This document shows positions 10,419 through 18,330 of a stretch of 64,000 nucleotides of DNA, one piece after another (the first letter of the stretch is position 1; each line of letters opens with the position of its first letter). The notes beneath the pieces were generated by a model that was not told the origin of the DNA, made no database searches, and saw nothing but the letters and a program-made list of their open reading frames with translations. The DNA lies in assembly GCA_003240775.1 (NCBI GenBank), contig QFNI01000005.1:79986-143985 (forward strand), given 5' to 3'. The position numbers and the translations under genes were made by a program. The stretch comes from Mesorhizobium amorphae. GTDB taxonomy: Bacteria > Pseudomonadota > Alphaproteobacteria > Rhizobiales > Rhizobiaceae.

Positions 10419-10575
10419 GCGCCGCGAGATGCGTCGGCCAAGCCTTTGCAAGAAGGTGGGGCCCGTGGGCCTGGCGTCCGACAGGGAGTTCTCCGCAATC
10501 CGTCTGTACGCATGCCCGCGATTCCGCGACAGGCGATCCGAGCGTCCCTTCTCGTCCAGCAAAGGTAACGCGGCA

Positions 10576-10650
10576 ATGTCGAAGAAACCAGATGCACGGA
10601 AGAATCCGGCGGCAGAGTCAACGAAGAAATATCTAGGAATAAATTCTTGA
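10576..10650 (+). CDS. Possible 24-aa basic peptide upstream of the GTA promoter
   Basis: An ATG at 10576, with AAAGGTAA about 7-14 bp upstream, opens a 24-codon frame (MSKKPDARKNPAAESTKKYL...) rich in Lys. Its TGA stop lies inside the -35 element of the promoter for the GTA cluster. It is divergent from the penicillin-binding protein gene. Such a short frame can occur by chance, so it is recorded as possible only. Confidence 0.3.
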   Translation: MSKKPDARKNPAAESTKKYLGINS

Positions 10651-10675
10651 CACCGTGACGGCGGTCCGCTAGTGT
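10647..10675 (+). promoter_or_regulatory. Sigma-70-type promoter of the GTA cluster
   Basis: TTGACA at 10647-10652 and TAGTGT at 10670-10675 are separated by exactly 17 bp, giving a perfect -35 and a fair -10. Transcription would start near 10682, leaving a leader of about 60 nt before the first GTA gene at 10744. Placement, spacing and the local drop in GC support it. No operator was recognised around it. Confidence 0.65.
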
Positions 10676-10743
10676 CTGCGTATCGTCGGAGAGTTGCGCC
10701 TGAAGCCACCTCGAAGACGGATCCTGACATTGCGAGGCGGAAC

Positions 10744-11259
10744 GTGGACACGAAAGTGCGGGATGGCGCTGCGCGGTGGGTGGCCGCGCGCGCCCTGCTG
10801 GCGGGCGAGGAGCCCACGGTCGCGATCGTGGCGGCGGTGCTCGACACGAGCGAGCGGGCGCTTCTGCGGCGGATCGAGGGGGAGCGCTGGATCGTGGCGG
10901 CACGCCGCGGAGACGACGACACGCCGGCCGGCGAGCGGCTCGACCGGGTGGTGAGCTTTCTTCTGGCCGAAGTGGAAGAGATCGGCCGCGCAGCCGAGGA
11001 AAAGGGAACCGCGCTCGACAAGGCCCGGCTCGACGGGGTGTGGGCGATGATCCGCGCGGTGGAGAAGGTGGACGGTCTGGCGAAGGAGCGGGCGGAAAGC
11101 CTGGCGGGAAAACGGGATGGGGATCTTGCCGAACTCTTGCGCCGCATCGACGACCGCATCTTCGGCCTGGCCCAGGAGCTTGCAGCAGGTCAGCTGGGAG
11201 CATCGCGGATGGGCATCGAGGAACCTGGACGCAGCGGGAGCGTGGGCGGTCCAGAATGA
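10744..11259 (+). CDS. GTA g1-like small terminase subunit
   Basis: A 171-residue protein at the position of RcGTA g1, directly before the large terminase. The N-terminal part, PTVAIVAAVLDTSERALLRR, reads as a helix-turn-helix, followed by helical segments, as in small terminases that grip DNA and stimulate the packaging motor. The GTG at 10744 (GAGGCGG upstream) is preferred over the GTG at 10672, which would lie inside the -10 element. The gene overlaps the probable large terminase start. In GTAs this subunit is thought to have lost specific site recognition, which suits packaging of random host DNA. The call rests on position and helical layout, not on a strong family motif. Confidence 0.65.
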   Translation: MDTKVRDGAARWVAARALLAGEEPTVAIVAAVLDTSERALLRRIEGERWIVAARRGDDDTPAGERLDRVVSFLLAEVEEIGRAAEEKGTALDKARLDGVWAMIRAVEKVDGLAKERAESLAGKRDGDLAELLRRIDDRIFGLAQELAAGQLGASRMGIEEPGRSGSVGGPE

Positions 11260-12478
11260 ATGGTTCATGCATGCGCGGGGAGCGCAATACCTCGCGAGAT
11301 TGCGGCCCGACACCTGGCTGGTGACGGGCGGGCGCGGGGCCGGAAAGACCCGGCTCGGTGCCGAATGGGCGAACGGCATGGCACGCGGCTTGCGCCCCTT
11401 CGCGGACGATCGTCACGGAGTGATGGCGCTGGTGGGCGAGACGCTCGCCGATGTGCGCGAGGTGATGGTGGAGGGCCCGTCCGGCATCCTGGCACATGCG
11501 CGCGGCGACCGGGCGCGGTTCGAGGCGAGCCGGCGGCGCGTGGTGTGGGGCTCGGGCGCGGTGGCGCAGATCTTCTCCTCGGAAGACCCCGAAAGCCTGC
11601 GCGGGCCGCAGTTCTTCGCGGCCTGGTGCGACGAGCTCGCGAAATGGCGCCATGCGGAGGAAACCTTCGACATGCTGCAGTTCGGGCTTCGGCTGGGGCA
11701 CCAGCCGCGCCAGCTGATCACCACGACGCCGCGGCCCACCGCGCTGTTCAAGCGGCTCTTGGGAGACGCGTCCGTTTTGAAGACGCGGATGGCGACACGC
11801 GACAACGCGGAGAACCTCGCGCCGGGGTTCTTGCAGACCGTGACGCGGCGCTACGGCGGAACGCGGCTCGGGCGGCAGGAGCTGGACGGCGAACTGGTGG
11901 AAGACCGCGAGGGCGCGCTGTGGTCGCGCGCGGGCATCGATGCGGTTCGGGTGGCTGAAGCGCCCGATCTCGCCCGGATCGTGGTGGCGGTGGACCCGCC
12001 GGCGACATCCCATGCGGGGTCCGACGCCTGCGGGATCGTGGCGGCGGGATTGAGCGTGGACGGCACCTTCGCCGTACTCGCGGATGCGACGGTGCGCGGG
12101 GCCAAGCCGCAAGCCTGGGCGCGCACGGCCGTCGAGCTTTACCGGCGATTGCAGGCGGACACGATCCTGGCGGAGGTGAACCAGGGCGGGGACATGGTGA
12201 CCGCCGTGATCCGCACGGTGGACGGCCAGGTGCCCGTGAAGGCGGTGCGCGCCAGCCGGGGCAAGTGGCTGCGGGCGGAGCCGGTGGCGGCCCTCTACGA
12301 GCAGGGCCGCGTGCGGCATCTCGCGGGCCTCGCCGCGCTGGAAGACGAGATGTGCGACTTCGGGCCGGCGGGACTGTCGGGCGGGCGCTCGCCCGACCGG
12401 GTGGACGCGCTGGTCTGGGCGCTGGGCGAGCTGATGGCGGGCAGCGGGCAGGGCCCGCGCGTGCGCGGGCTTCGGTAG
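11180..12478 (+). CDS. GTA g2: large terminase (packaging ATPase/nuclease)
   Basis: This is the DNA-packaging motor of the GTA: an N-terminal ATPase that pumps DNA into the head and a C-terminal RNase H-like nuclease. Walker A is GGRGAGKTR, a Walker-B-like acidic patch is WCDELAKW, and the nuclease Asp residues are in VVAVDPPAT and near SPDRVDALVWAL. The start is uncertain. A safe ATG is at 11267, but the preceding residues (NEWFMHARGAQ) resemble family members, so a TTG at 11180 (AGGAG just before it) is given; the frame opens at 11117. It overlaps g1. Length about 432 residues, normal for GTA terminases. Confidence 0.9.
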   Translation: MQQVSWEHRGWASRNLDAAGAWAVQNEWFMHARGAQYLARLRPDTWLVTGGRGAGKTRLGAEWANGMARGLRPFADDRHGVMALVGETLADVREVMVEGPSGILAHARGDRARFEASRRRVVWGSGAVAQIFSSEDPESLRGPQFFAAWCDELAKWRHAEETFDMLQFGLRLGHQPRQLITTTPRPTALFKRLLGDASVLKTRMATRDNAENLAPGFLQTVTRRYGGTRLGRQELDGELVEDREGALWSRAGIDAVRVAEAPDLARIVVAVDPPATSHAGSDACGIVAAGLSVDGTFAVLADATVRGAKPQAWARTAVELYRRLQADTILAEVNQGGDMVTAVIRTVDGQVPVKAVRASRGKWLRAEPVAALYEQGRVRHLAGLAALEDEMCDFGPAGLSGGRSPDRVDALVWALGELMAGSGQGPRVRGLR

Positions 12479-12493
12479 ATCAAAGGAAAGCGG

Positions 12494-13660
12494 ATGGCTT
12501 GGAACTGGCCATTTCCCCTGAGGGCGGGGAGGGACGGCGCGCGCCTGGAGCGCAAGGAGATGGGAGGTGGCGGCTTCATCGCCTTCCACCAGGGCGGCGA
12601 GGCGCGGTGGACGCGCTCGGACTATGCCGCACTCGCGCGCGAGGGCTTCATGCGCAACCCCGTCGCCCATCGCGCGGTGCGGATGGTGGCGGAGAATGCG
12701 GCGGCCGTGCCGCTGCTGCTTTACGGGGAGGGCGGCGAGGAGAGCGCCCATCCCCTGCTCGACCTGCTCGCGCGGCCCAACGGCAGGCAGGGCGGCACGG
12801 CTTTTCTGGAAACGCTGTTCGGGCACCTCCTGATCGCGGGCAACGCCTATCTGGAACTGCTGGAAGCCGGCGACACGCGCGAACTGCATTTGTTGCGCCC
12901 CGACCGGGTTTCGGTGGTGGCCGACGCGCGGGGCTGGCCGGTGGCGCTCGACCATCGCGAGGGCTCGAACAAGCGGCGGATCGGGTTGGGGGAGGCGGCA
13001 CACCAGATCGCGCTGTTTCACCCGCTCGACGACCATCACGGCTTTCCGCCCCTGGAAGCGGCGCTGATGGCGCTCGACACGCACAATGCGGCGAGCCGGT
13101 GGAACAAGGCGCTGCTCGACAACTCCGCCCGGCCATCCGGCGCGCTCGTCTATGCGCCCAAGGATGGCGGGCACCTTTCCGACGAGCAGTTCGACCGGCT
13201 GAAGGAGGAACTGGCCGAGACCTATGGCGGCCCGAACGGGGCTGGGCGCCCGCTTCTGCTCGAAGGCGGGCTCGACTGGAAGCCGATGGGGCTGAGCCCC
13301 AAGGACATGGATTTCCTGGAAGCGCGCAACGCCGCGAGCCGGGACATCGCACTCGCGGTCGGCGTGCCGCCGATGCTGCTCGGGCTGCCGGGCGACAACA
13401 CCTACGCGAACTACCTCGAAGCCAACCGGGCCTTCTTCCGCATGACGGTGCTGCCCCTGGCGAGCCGCGTGGCGCGCGAGCTGGGCGGCTGGCTGGGGGG
13501 CATGTGGGGCGAGGCGCTGCGGCTCGAGCCCGATGCCGACCGCGTGGACGGGCTGGCCGCCGAGCGCGACGCGCTCTGGGCGCGGCTGGGGGCGGCAGGC
13601 TTCCTGGACGAGAACGAGAAGCGCGAGGCGGTGGGCTACGGCCCGCGCGCGGCCGGATGA
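12494..13660 (+). CDS. GTA g3: HK97-family portal protein
   Basis: A 388-residue portal protein forming the dodecameric ring through which DNA enters the head and to which the tail attaches. Family features include PVAHRAVRMVAENAAAVPLL near residue 55, FGHLLIAGNAYLEL, LHLLRPDRV, and the C-terminal VGVPPMLLGLPGDNTYANY block typical of HK97-like portals. The ATG at 12494 has AAAGGAAAG upstream. It follows the large terminase by 15 bp. Sequence is intact, with length close to RcGTA g3. Confidence 0.95.
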   Translation: MAWNWPFPLRAGRDGARLERKEMGGGGFIAFHQGGEARWTRSDYAALAREGFMRNPVAHRAVRMVAENAAAVPLLLYGEGGEESAHPLLDLLARPNGRQGGTAFLETLFGHLLIAGNAYLELLEAGDTRELHLLRPDRVSVVADARGWPVALDHREGSNKRRIGLGEAAHQIALFHPLDDHHGFPPLEAALMALDTHNAASRWNKALLDNSARPSGALVYAPKDGGHLSDEQFDRLKEELAETYGGPNGAGRPLLLEGGLDWKPMGLSPKDMDFLEARNAASRDIALAVGVPPMLLGLPGDNTYANYLEANRAFFRMTVLPLASRVARELGGWLGGMWGEALRLEPDADRVDGLAAERDALWARLGAAGFLDENEKREAVGYGPRAAG

Positions 13661-13671
13661 GGAGGAAACGC

Positions 13672-14001
13672 ATGAGCGAGTGGGGAGAAGCGGCCTGGCT
13701 CTGGGCGGCCAAGGGCGCGGGCGCGGTGGCGGGCTCGGCCGTGTCGCTCGCCTACATCCTGCCCCAGGGGCGGCGGGAGGCCGCGACGCGGTTTCTGGTG
13801 GGGGTGGCCTGCGGGCTGACCTTCGGCGGCACGGCGGGGCTGAAGATCGTGGCCGAGCTGCACCTGGAGCGGCTGATCGGGCCGGGCGAGACGGTGCTGA
13901 TGGGCTCGGCGGCGGCCAGCCTCTGCGCCTGGTGGGCGCTGGGCTTTCTTCTGCGCGCCTTTCACGTGCCGCCATCGGGCAAGGGAGAGCGGCATGGATG
14001 A
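13672..14001 (+). CDS. GTA-cluster small membrane protein (g3.5 position, DUF6107-like)
   Basis: A 109-residue hydrophobic protein with about three transmembrane segments (around 10-35, 40-62 and 75-97; for example GAGAVAGSAVSLAYI). GGAGGAAACGC gives a strong ribosome binding site. It sits between portal and protease, the place of g3.5 in RcGTA, and matches the small membrane proteins annotated as DUF6107 in rhizobial GTA clusters. The stop overlaps the protease start by 8 bp. Its part in particle assembly is unknown. Confidence 0.72.
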   Translation: MSEWGEAAWLWAAKGAGAVAGSAVSLAYILPQGRREAATRFLVGVACGLTFGGTAGLKIVAELHLERLIGPGETVLMGSAAASLCAWWALGFLLRAFHVPPSGKGERHG

Positions 14002-14548
14002 GCCGTTGGAGCGCAAGCGCGCGGAGGTGGCGCTCGACCGGATCGGCAGCGACGGGACGTTTGCGGGCTATGCCAGCCTGTTCCACGTGGCCGATCTCGG
14101 GCGCGACGTGGTGGAGCCCGGCGCGTTTCGCCGCTCGCTGGACAAGCGGGGCGCAAGCGGGGTGCGGATGCTGTTCCAGCACGACCCCGCCCAGCCGATC
14201 GGCACCTGGCTGGAGCTGAAGGAGGACCGCCGCGGCCTGTTCGTGCGGGGGCGGCTGGCGACGGGCGCGGCCAAGGCGCGCGAGGTGTTGAGCCTGATGG
14301 AGGCGGGCGCGGTGGACGGGCTGTCCATCGGTTTCCGCACGGTGCGCGCGGCGCCCGACAAGGGGCGCGGCCTGCGCCGCATCCTGGAGGCCGACCTCTG
14401 GGAGATCTCGATCGTGACCTTTCCCATGCAGCCCGACGCGCGGGTGACGGCGCTCAAGGCGCGCCCGCGCGTGCGGATGCCGCCGGGCACGCCCAGCCTC
14501 GCCGTCGTGATCCGGCGGGCGGCGAAGATCATCAACCCGAAAGGATGA
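13994..14548 (+). CDS. GTA g4: HK97-family prohead protease
   Basis: A 184-residue serine protease that matures the prohead by cleaving the N-terminal scaffold region of the capsid protein. Seen motifs are FAGYASLFHVADLGRDVVEP at about 16-35, MLFQHDPAQPIGTW with the catalytic His, and VDGLSIGF with the catalytic Ser, followed by LWEISIVTFPM. It overlaps the g3.5 gene by 8 bp and precedes the capsid gene. Intact and of usual length. Confidence 0.93.
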   Translation: MDEPLERKRAEVALDRIGSDGTFAGYASLFHVADLGRDVVEPGAFRRSLDKRGASGVRMLFQHDPAQPIGTWLELKEDRRGLFVRGRLATGAAKAREVLSLMEAGAVDGLSIGFRTVRAAPDKGRGLRRILEADLWEISIVTFPMQPDARVTALKARPRVRMPPGTPSLAVVIRRAAKIINPKG

Positions 14549-14555
14549 GAAAGTG

Positions 14556-15806
14556 ATGCAGCAAGTTTCGACGAGCGCGCCCGAACAGAAATCGGGAGCG
14601 GAAGGCTTCGACGTGCGCGAGGCGTTCGGCGACTTCATGACCACCTTCGAGGCGTTCAAGGAGGCGAACGACCGCCGCCTGGACGAGCTGGAAGGCAAGA
14701 TGGGCGGCGACGTGGTGACGGCCGACAAGGTGGACCGCATCGGCCGCGCGCTGGACGAGCAGAAGCGCACGCTGGACGGGCTGGCGCTGAAGCGCGCGCG
14801 GCCCGCACTCGGCGGCGGGGGCACGCCCGTGGCCTCCGAACACAAGAGCGCGTTCGAGGCCTATGTGCGCGGCGGCGACGAGCGCGCCATCCGCTCGCTC
14901 GACACCAAGGCGATGTCCTACGGCTCGGGCCAGGACGGCGGCTATCTCGTGCCGCCCGAAACGGAAGCCGAGATCGGCAAGCGGCTGGCCGCGCTTTCGC
15001 CGATCCGCGCCCTGGCGACCGTGCGCCAGGTTTCCACCGCACTCCTGAAGAAGCCGTTCTCGGTGGCGGGGCCGGCGACGGGCTGGGTGGCGGAAACGGC
15101 GGCGCGCCCGCAGACGGGCACGGGAACGCTGGCGGAATTGCAGTTTCCGACCATGGAGCTCTACGCCATGCCGGCTGCGACCCAAGGCTTGCTCGAGGAC
15201 GCGGTGGTCGACCTCGACCGCTGGATCGCCGACGAGGTGGAGGCGGCATTCGCCGAGCAGGAGGGCAAGGCCTTCGTTGCGGGCGACGGGGTGAACAAGC
15301 CGCGCGGGTTTCTCGACTATCCCAAGGTCAACGAGACCGCCTGGGCCTGGGGCTCGCTCGGCACGGTGCCGACGGGTGTGTCGGGCGGGCTGCCGGCTTC
15401 CAACCCCTCCGACGTGCTGATCGACACGATCTATGCCTTGAAGGCGGGGTATCGGCAGAACGCCTCCTGGGTGATGAACCGCAAGGTGCAGGCGGCGCTC
15501 CGCAAGCTCAAGGACGCGGACGGCAACTATCTCTGGCAGGCGCCGGCGGCGCCGGGCGGCCGCGCGAGCCTGATGGGCTTTCCGCTGGTGGAGGCGGAGG
15601 ACATGCCCGATGCCGCGGCGAATGCCACGCCGATCGCGTTCGGGGATTTCGCGCGGGGGTATCTGGTGGTGGACCGCGCGGGCGTGCGGGTGCTGCGGGA
15701 CCCGTATTCGGCGAAGCCTTATGTGCTGTTTTACACGACCAAGCGCGTGGGCGGGGGCGTGCAGGACTTCGATGCGATCAAGCTGGTTCGGTATGGGGTG
15801 GCTTGA
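14556..15806 (+). CDS. GTA g5: HK97-fold major capsid protein
   Basis: A 416-residue capsid protein. Residues 1-95 form an acidic, helical scaffold (delta) region with EAFKEANDRRLDELEGKMGG, to be removed by the g4 protease. The HK97 fold follows, with QDGGYLVPPETEAEIGKRLA, the A-domain region YAMPAATQGLLEDAVVDLD and the C-terminal GDFARGYLVVDRAGVRVLRD. A GTG at 14553 adjoins the ATG at 14556; AAGGA at 14541 serves either. After the gene come a dispersed repeat and an intrinsic terminator, so capsid mRNA may be in excess over downstream tail genes. Confidence 0.95.
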   Translation: MQQVSTSAPEQKSGAEGFDVREAFGDFMTTFEAFKEANDRRLDELEGKMGGDVVTADKVDRIGRALDEQKRTLDGLALKRARPALGGGGTPVASEHKSAFEAYVRGGDERAIRSLDTKAMSYGSGQDGGYLVPPETEAEIGKRLAALSPIRALATVRQVSTALLKKPFSVAGPATGWVAETAARPQTGTGTLAELQFPTMELYAMPAATQGLLEDAVVDLDRWIADEVEAAFAEQEGKAFVAGDGVNKPRGFLDYPKVNETAWAWGSLGTVPTGVSGGLPASNPSDVLIDTIYALKAGYRQNASWVMNRKVQAALRKLKDADGNYLWQAPAAPGGRASLMGFPLVEAEDMPDAAANATPIAFGDFARGYLVVDRAGVRVLRDPYSAKPYVLFYTTKRVGGGVQDFDAIKLVRYGVA

Positions 15807-15832
15807 GGAAGAAGGGCCGCCTTGGCCGGATG

Positions 15833-16095
15833 CCCCTCCCCCCTGAGGGGGTGAGAGGCGACGGCCGCCAGGCCGGCAAGAAGCCATAAGGATGGCTTCT
15901 TGAGCCTCGAACGCGATGAGCCATGCGAAGAGCAGGGGGTGAGGGGTGAAACCCTGGCCGGATTCCCCTCCCCCTTGAGGGGAGGGGTGAGGGGTGGGGG
16001 TAAAACGGTTCCGCTTCTCCGCCTTCCAATGATGAGCCGCTTACACGGTGGCAACGTCACCCCCACCCCATACCCCTCCCCTCAGGGGGGAGGGG
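15833..16095. repeat. Composite palindromic intergenic repeat, copy 1 (inside the GTA operon)
   Basis: A left part (about 15833-15940: GGCGACGGCCGCCAGGCCGG, then GAAGCCATAAGGATGGCTTC and GAGCCATGCGAAG) is followed by two 37-bp arms in inverted orientation at 15965-16001 and 16059-16095 (CCCCTCCCCCTTGAGGGG... and its complement). The same order recurs at 49201-49448. No frame here looks coding. It is a REP/BIME-like element that has entered between the capsid gene and the head-tail connector gene. Confidence 0.85.
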
Positions 16096-16120
16096 GGCGG
16101 AGAGGTTTTTGCTTTGTGTG

Positions 16121-16151
16121 GCCCCGGTGCGAGTGCGCCCGGGGCTTTTTT
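16121..16151 (+). terminator. Intrinsic terminator inside the GTA operon
   Basis: A 7-bp GC stem (GCCCCGG at 16121-16127 pairing with CCGGGGC at 16139-16145) with an 11-nt loop runs straight into six T residues. It lies between the capsid and the g6 connector gene, 20 bp before the g6 start, and should stop part of the transcripts coming from the GTA promoter. Confidence 0.75.
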
Positions 16152-16171
16152 GTTTTCGATAGGGGCGCTGG

Positions 16172-16741
16172 ATGACGCTGTTTCAGACGCGGGGGCCGGC
16201 GGTGGAGCCGGTGTTGTTGGCCGAGGCGAAGAGGCATCTGCGGCTGGAGCACGATGCGGAGGATGGGCTTGTCGCCGGGCTGATCCGTGCCGCGCGCGAG
16301 GATGTCGAGCGGCAAACGGGCGTGGCGATGGTCGAGCAGGGGTGGCGGCTGGTGCTGGATCGCTGGCCGGGGGGCGGGGCGGTGGCGCTCAAGCGCCATC
16401 CCGTGCGGGAGATCGCGAGCGTCACGCTCTATGGCGCGGACGGGCTGCCGGTGGAACTGGATGCGGGGAGCTGGGAGGCCGATCTGCATTCGCGGCCGGC
16501 GCGGCTCCGGGCGGACATTCCGGCGATCGCGCTCAAGGGGATGAACGGGATCGAGATCGATTTTCTCGCGGGCTTCGGCGAAAGCGGCGCGGATGTGCCC
16601 GATGGGCTGAAGCGCGCGGTGCTGCTGCTCGTCGCGCACTGGTTCGAGTTTCGCGCGGGCTATGGGCCGGACGCGCAGCCCGTCTCCTATCCGCCGGCCT
16701 TCGACAGGCTGCTCGCGCCGTTCCGGCCGGGGCGGCTGTGA
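16172..16741 (+). CDS. GTA g6: head-tail connector (phiE125 gp8-like)
   Basis: A 189-residue adaptor that binds below the portal. It begins VEPVLLAEAKRHLRLEHDAE, the usual start of the phiE125 gp8/gp6-like connector family, and contains EIDFLAGFGESGADVPDGLK and LLLVAHWFEFRAG near the C-terminus. ATG at 16172, 21 bp after the T-run of the terminator. Its stop overlaps the start of g7 (TGATG). Expression needs read-through or a promoter not recognised here. Confidence 0.9.
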   Translation: MTLFQTRGPAVEPVLLAEAKRHLRLEHDAEDGLVAGLIRAAREDVERQTGVAMVEQGWRLVLDRWPGGGAVALKRHPVREIASVTLYGADGLPVELDAGSWEADLHSRPARLRADIPAIALKGMNGIEIDFLAGFGESGADVPDGLKRAVLLLVAHWFEFRAGYGPDAQPVSYPPAFDRLLAPFRPGRL

Positions 16742-17076
16742 TGCGGGGGGTGCGGATCGACCCCGGCGCGCTGCGCGAGCGCGTGGTGCTGGAAGCCGTG
16801 AGCGGCGCAGCCGACGGCCAGGGCGGGTGGGAGCCCGGCTGGACGGCGGTGGCGGAGATGTTCGCTCTCGTGGAGCCCGGCAGGATCAGCAATCGCCTGG
16901 TGGGAGACGGGCGCGGAGAGGTGGGCGCGTTCCGCGTGACCGTGCGGTTTCGCGCGGGGGTGGAGGCCGGGATGCGCTTCGGGTGGGGCGGGCGGAGGCT
17001 CGACATCACCGGCGTGCAGGACCCCGACGGCACCAGGCGCTTCCTGCGCTGCGCGGCACAGGAGGTGCGGCCGTGA
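16741..17076 (+). CDS. GTA g7: head-tail adaptor
   Basis: A 111-residue protein of the SPP1 gp16/phage head-tail adaptor family: it opens with IDPGALRERVVLEAVSGAAD, has GGWEPGWTAVAEMFALVEP and ends with RRLDITGVQDPDGTRRFLRC, all family hallmarks. It closes the head on the connector and joins the tail. Starts within the stop of g6 (TGATG) and its own stop overlaps the GTG of a 33-codon frame. Confidence 0.88.
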   Translation: MRGVRIDPGALRERVVLEAVSGAADGQGGWEPGWTAVAEMFALVEPGRISNRLVGDGRGEVGAFRVTVRFRAGVEAGMRFGWGGRRLDITGVQDPDGTRRFLRCAAQEVRP

Positions 17077-17174
17077 AGGTTCAGGCACGCGTGAGGCTCG
17101 AACGGCTGCTAGCCGCCCTTCGGCTTCTGGCGCATCGCATGGCGGAGGAGCGCGATGACCGCACACAGCGCTGA
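17073..17174 (+). CDS. Possible 33-aa peptide between g7 and g8
   Basis: A GTG at 17073 overlaps the g7 stop (GTGA) and is preceded by AGGAGGTGCGGCC, one of the best ribosome binding sites in the cluster. It opens 33 codons giving a basic amphipathic helix (RLERLLAALRLLAHRMAEER). The end overlaps the g8 start by 20 bp. It may be a real peptide, or the ribosome site may serve to couple translation from g7 to g8. No family is recognised. Confidence 0.4.
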   Translation: MKVQARVRLERLLAALRLLAHRMAEERDDRTQR

Positions 17175-17562
17175 TTTGCAGAAGGCGCTCTGGACCGCAC
17201 TCGCGGGCGATGCGGCGCTGGGCGCGCTGCTCGGCGGGCCCAAGGTGTTCGACGGGCCGCCGGCAGGCACGCCCTTTCCCTATGTGGCCTTGGGGCGCTT
17301 CTCCACGCTCGACTGGAGCACGGCGAGCGAAGGGGGCGAGGAGGCGCTGTTCAGCCTTCACGTCTGGTCGCGCGGGCGGGGGCGGGCGCAGGCGCAAGCG
17401 ATCGGCGCGCAGGCGCGCGCCATCGTGGAAGCGCTCGGTGGGACGATGGGGGCTTCGCGGCTCGTGTCGCTGCGCTTTCTGGGCGCGGACTGGCAGGCGC
17501 TCGAGGCGGGCGCGGTGCAGCGCGGCAGCTTGCGCTTTCGGGCTGTGCTCGAAGCGCTCTGA
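17155..17562 (+). CDS. GTA g8: tail terminator (DUF3168)
   Basis: A 135-residue DUF3168 protein, the tail terminator or tail-completion factor that caps the growing tail tube and meets the head connector. Signatures: LQKALWTALAGDAALGALLG at the N-terminus, VFDGPPAGTPFPYVALG, and FSLHVWSRGRGRAQAQAI. ATG at 17155 with GGAGGAG just upstream. Intact, of normal length, in the conserved GTA order. Confidence 0.9.
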   Translation: MTAHSADLQKALWTALAGDAALGALLGGPKVFDGPPAGTPFPYVALGRFSTLDWSTASEGGEEALFSLHVWSRGRGRAQAQAIGAQARAIVEALGGTMGASRLVSLRFLGADWQALEAGAVQRGSLRFRAVLEAL

Positions 17563-17590
17563 TTTTTCAAAAGAATGGAAGGAGACGCCC

Positions 17591-18007
17591 ATGGGCGCGC
17601 AGAAGGGCAAGGACCTTCTCTTGAAGATCGACGCCTCGGGGTCCGGCGGCTTCGTGACGGTGGCGGGGCTGCGCTCCAAGCGGCTCGCCTTCAACAGCCA
17701 GACGGTGGACGTGACCGACAGCGACTCGGCCGGGCGCTGGCGCGAATTGCTCGGCGGAGCCGGCGTGCAGCGCGCGGGCGTGAGCGGTGCCGGCATCTTC
17801 AAGGATGCGGCCTCCGACGGCCTGATCCGCGAGCGCTTCTTCGCAGGCGCGGTGTCGGACTGGCAGGTGGTGGTGCCGGATTTCGGCATCGTGGAGGGGC
17901 CGTTCCAGGTGACGGCGCTGGAATACACCGGCGCGCACGATGGCGAATTGAGCTTCGAGATCGCGCTGGAATCGGCGGGTGCGCTTGCCTGGAGTGCCGC
18001 GCCGTGA
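17591..18007 (+). CDS. GTA g9: major tail (tube) protein, TP901-1 family
   Basis: A 138-residue tail tube protein. The opening GAQKGKDLLLKIDASGSGGF and the phrase LAFNSQTVDVTDSDSAGRWR are characteristic of the TP901-1/GTA major tail family, which stacks in hexameric rings to form the tail tube. ATG at 17591 with GGAGACGCCC before it. The stop overlaps the g10 start (GTGA). Confidence 0.93.
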   Translation: MGAQKGKDLLLKIDASGSGGFVTVAGLRSKRLAFNSQTVDVTDSDSAGRWRELLGGAGVQRAGVSGAGIFKDAASDGLIRERFFAGAVSDWQVVVPDFGIVEGPFQVTALEYTGAHDGELSFEIALESAGALAWSAAP

Positions 18008-18330
18008 TCGCCAACCGCCACCGCGGGGAGATCGCGGCCGAACTGGACGGCAAGAGCTTCCGGCTCTGCCTGACGCTGGGCGCGCTGGCGGAGCTGGAAG
18101 CCACCTTCGGCGCCGACGACCTCGGCGCGCTGCTCGAACGCTTCGGCACGGGCAGGCTTTCCGCGCGCGACATGGTGCGCATCATCGGCGCGGGGCTTCG
18201 CGGCGGCGGGGCGGACGTGTCGGACACGGATGTGGCCGCGATGCAGGCGCCGGGCGGGGCTGCGGGCTTCGCGCGGATCGTGAGCGAGCTTCTGGCGGCG
18301 ACCTTCGGCGGGGCCGACGCCCGCCCTTGA
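18004..18330 (+). CDS. GTA g10: GTA-gp10 family tail assembly protein
   Basis: A 108-residue protein of the GTA-gp10 family (PF11836 type): IANRHRGEIAAELDGKSFRL, LTLGALAELEATFGADDLGA and a Gly-rich GAGLRGGGADVSD segment. It lies between tube protein and tape measure like tail-assembly chaperones of siphophages, and is presumed to help tape-measure/tube polymerisation. The GTG at 18004 overlaps the g9 stop; its own stop overlaps g10.1. Confidence 0.88.
   Translation: MIANRHRGEIAAELDGKSFRLCLTLGALAELEATFGADDLGALLERFGTGRLSARDMVRIIGAGLRGGGADVSDTDVAAMQAPGGAAGFARIVSELLAATFGGADARP

Noticed and set aside
10241..14845. A 1534-codon open frame on the minus strand antisense to the GTA genes
   Set aside because: Its sequence is low-complexity Arg/Pro/Ala/His, typical of antisense frames in GC-rich DNA; its C-terminal end is the shadow of the penicillin-binding protein.
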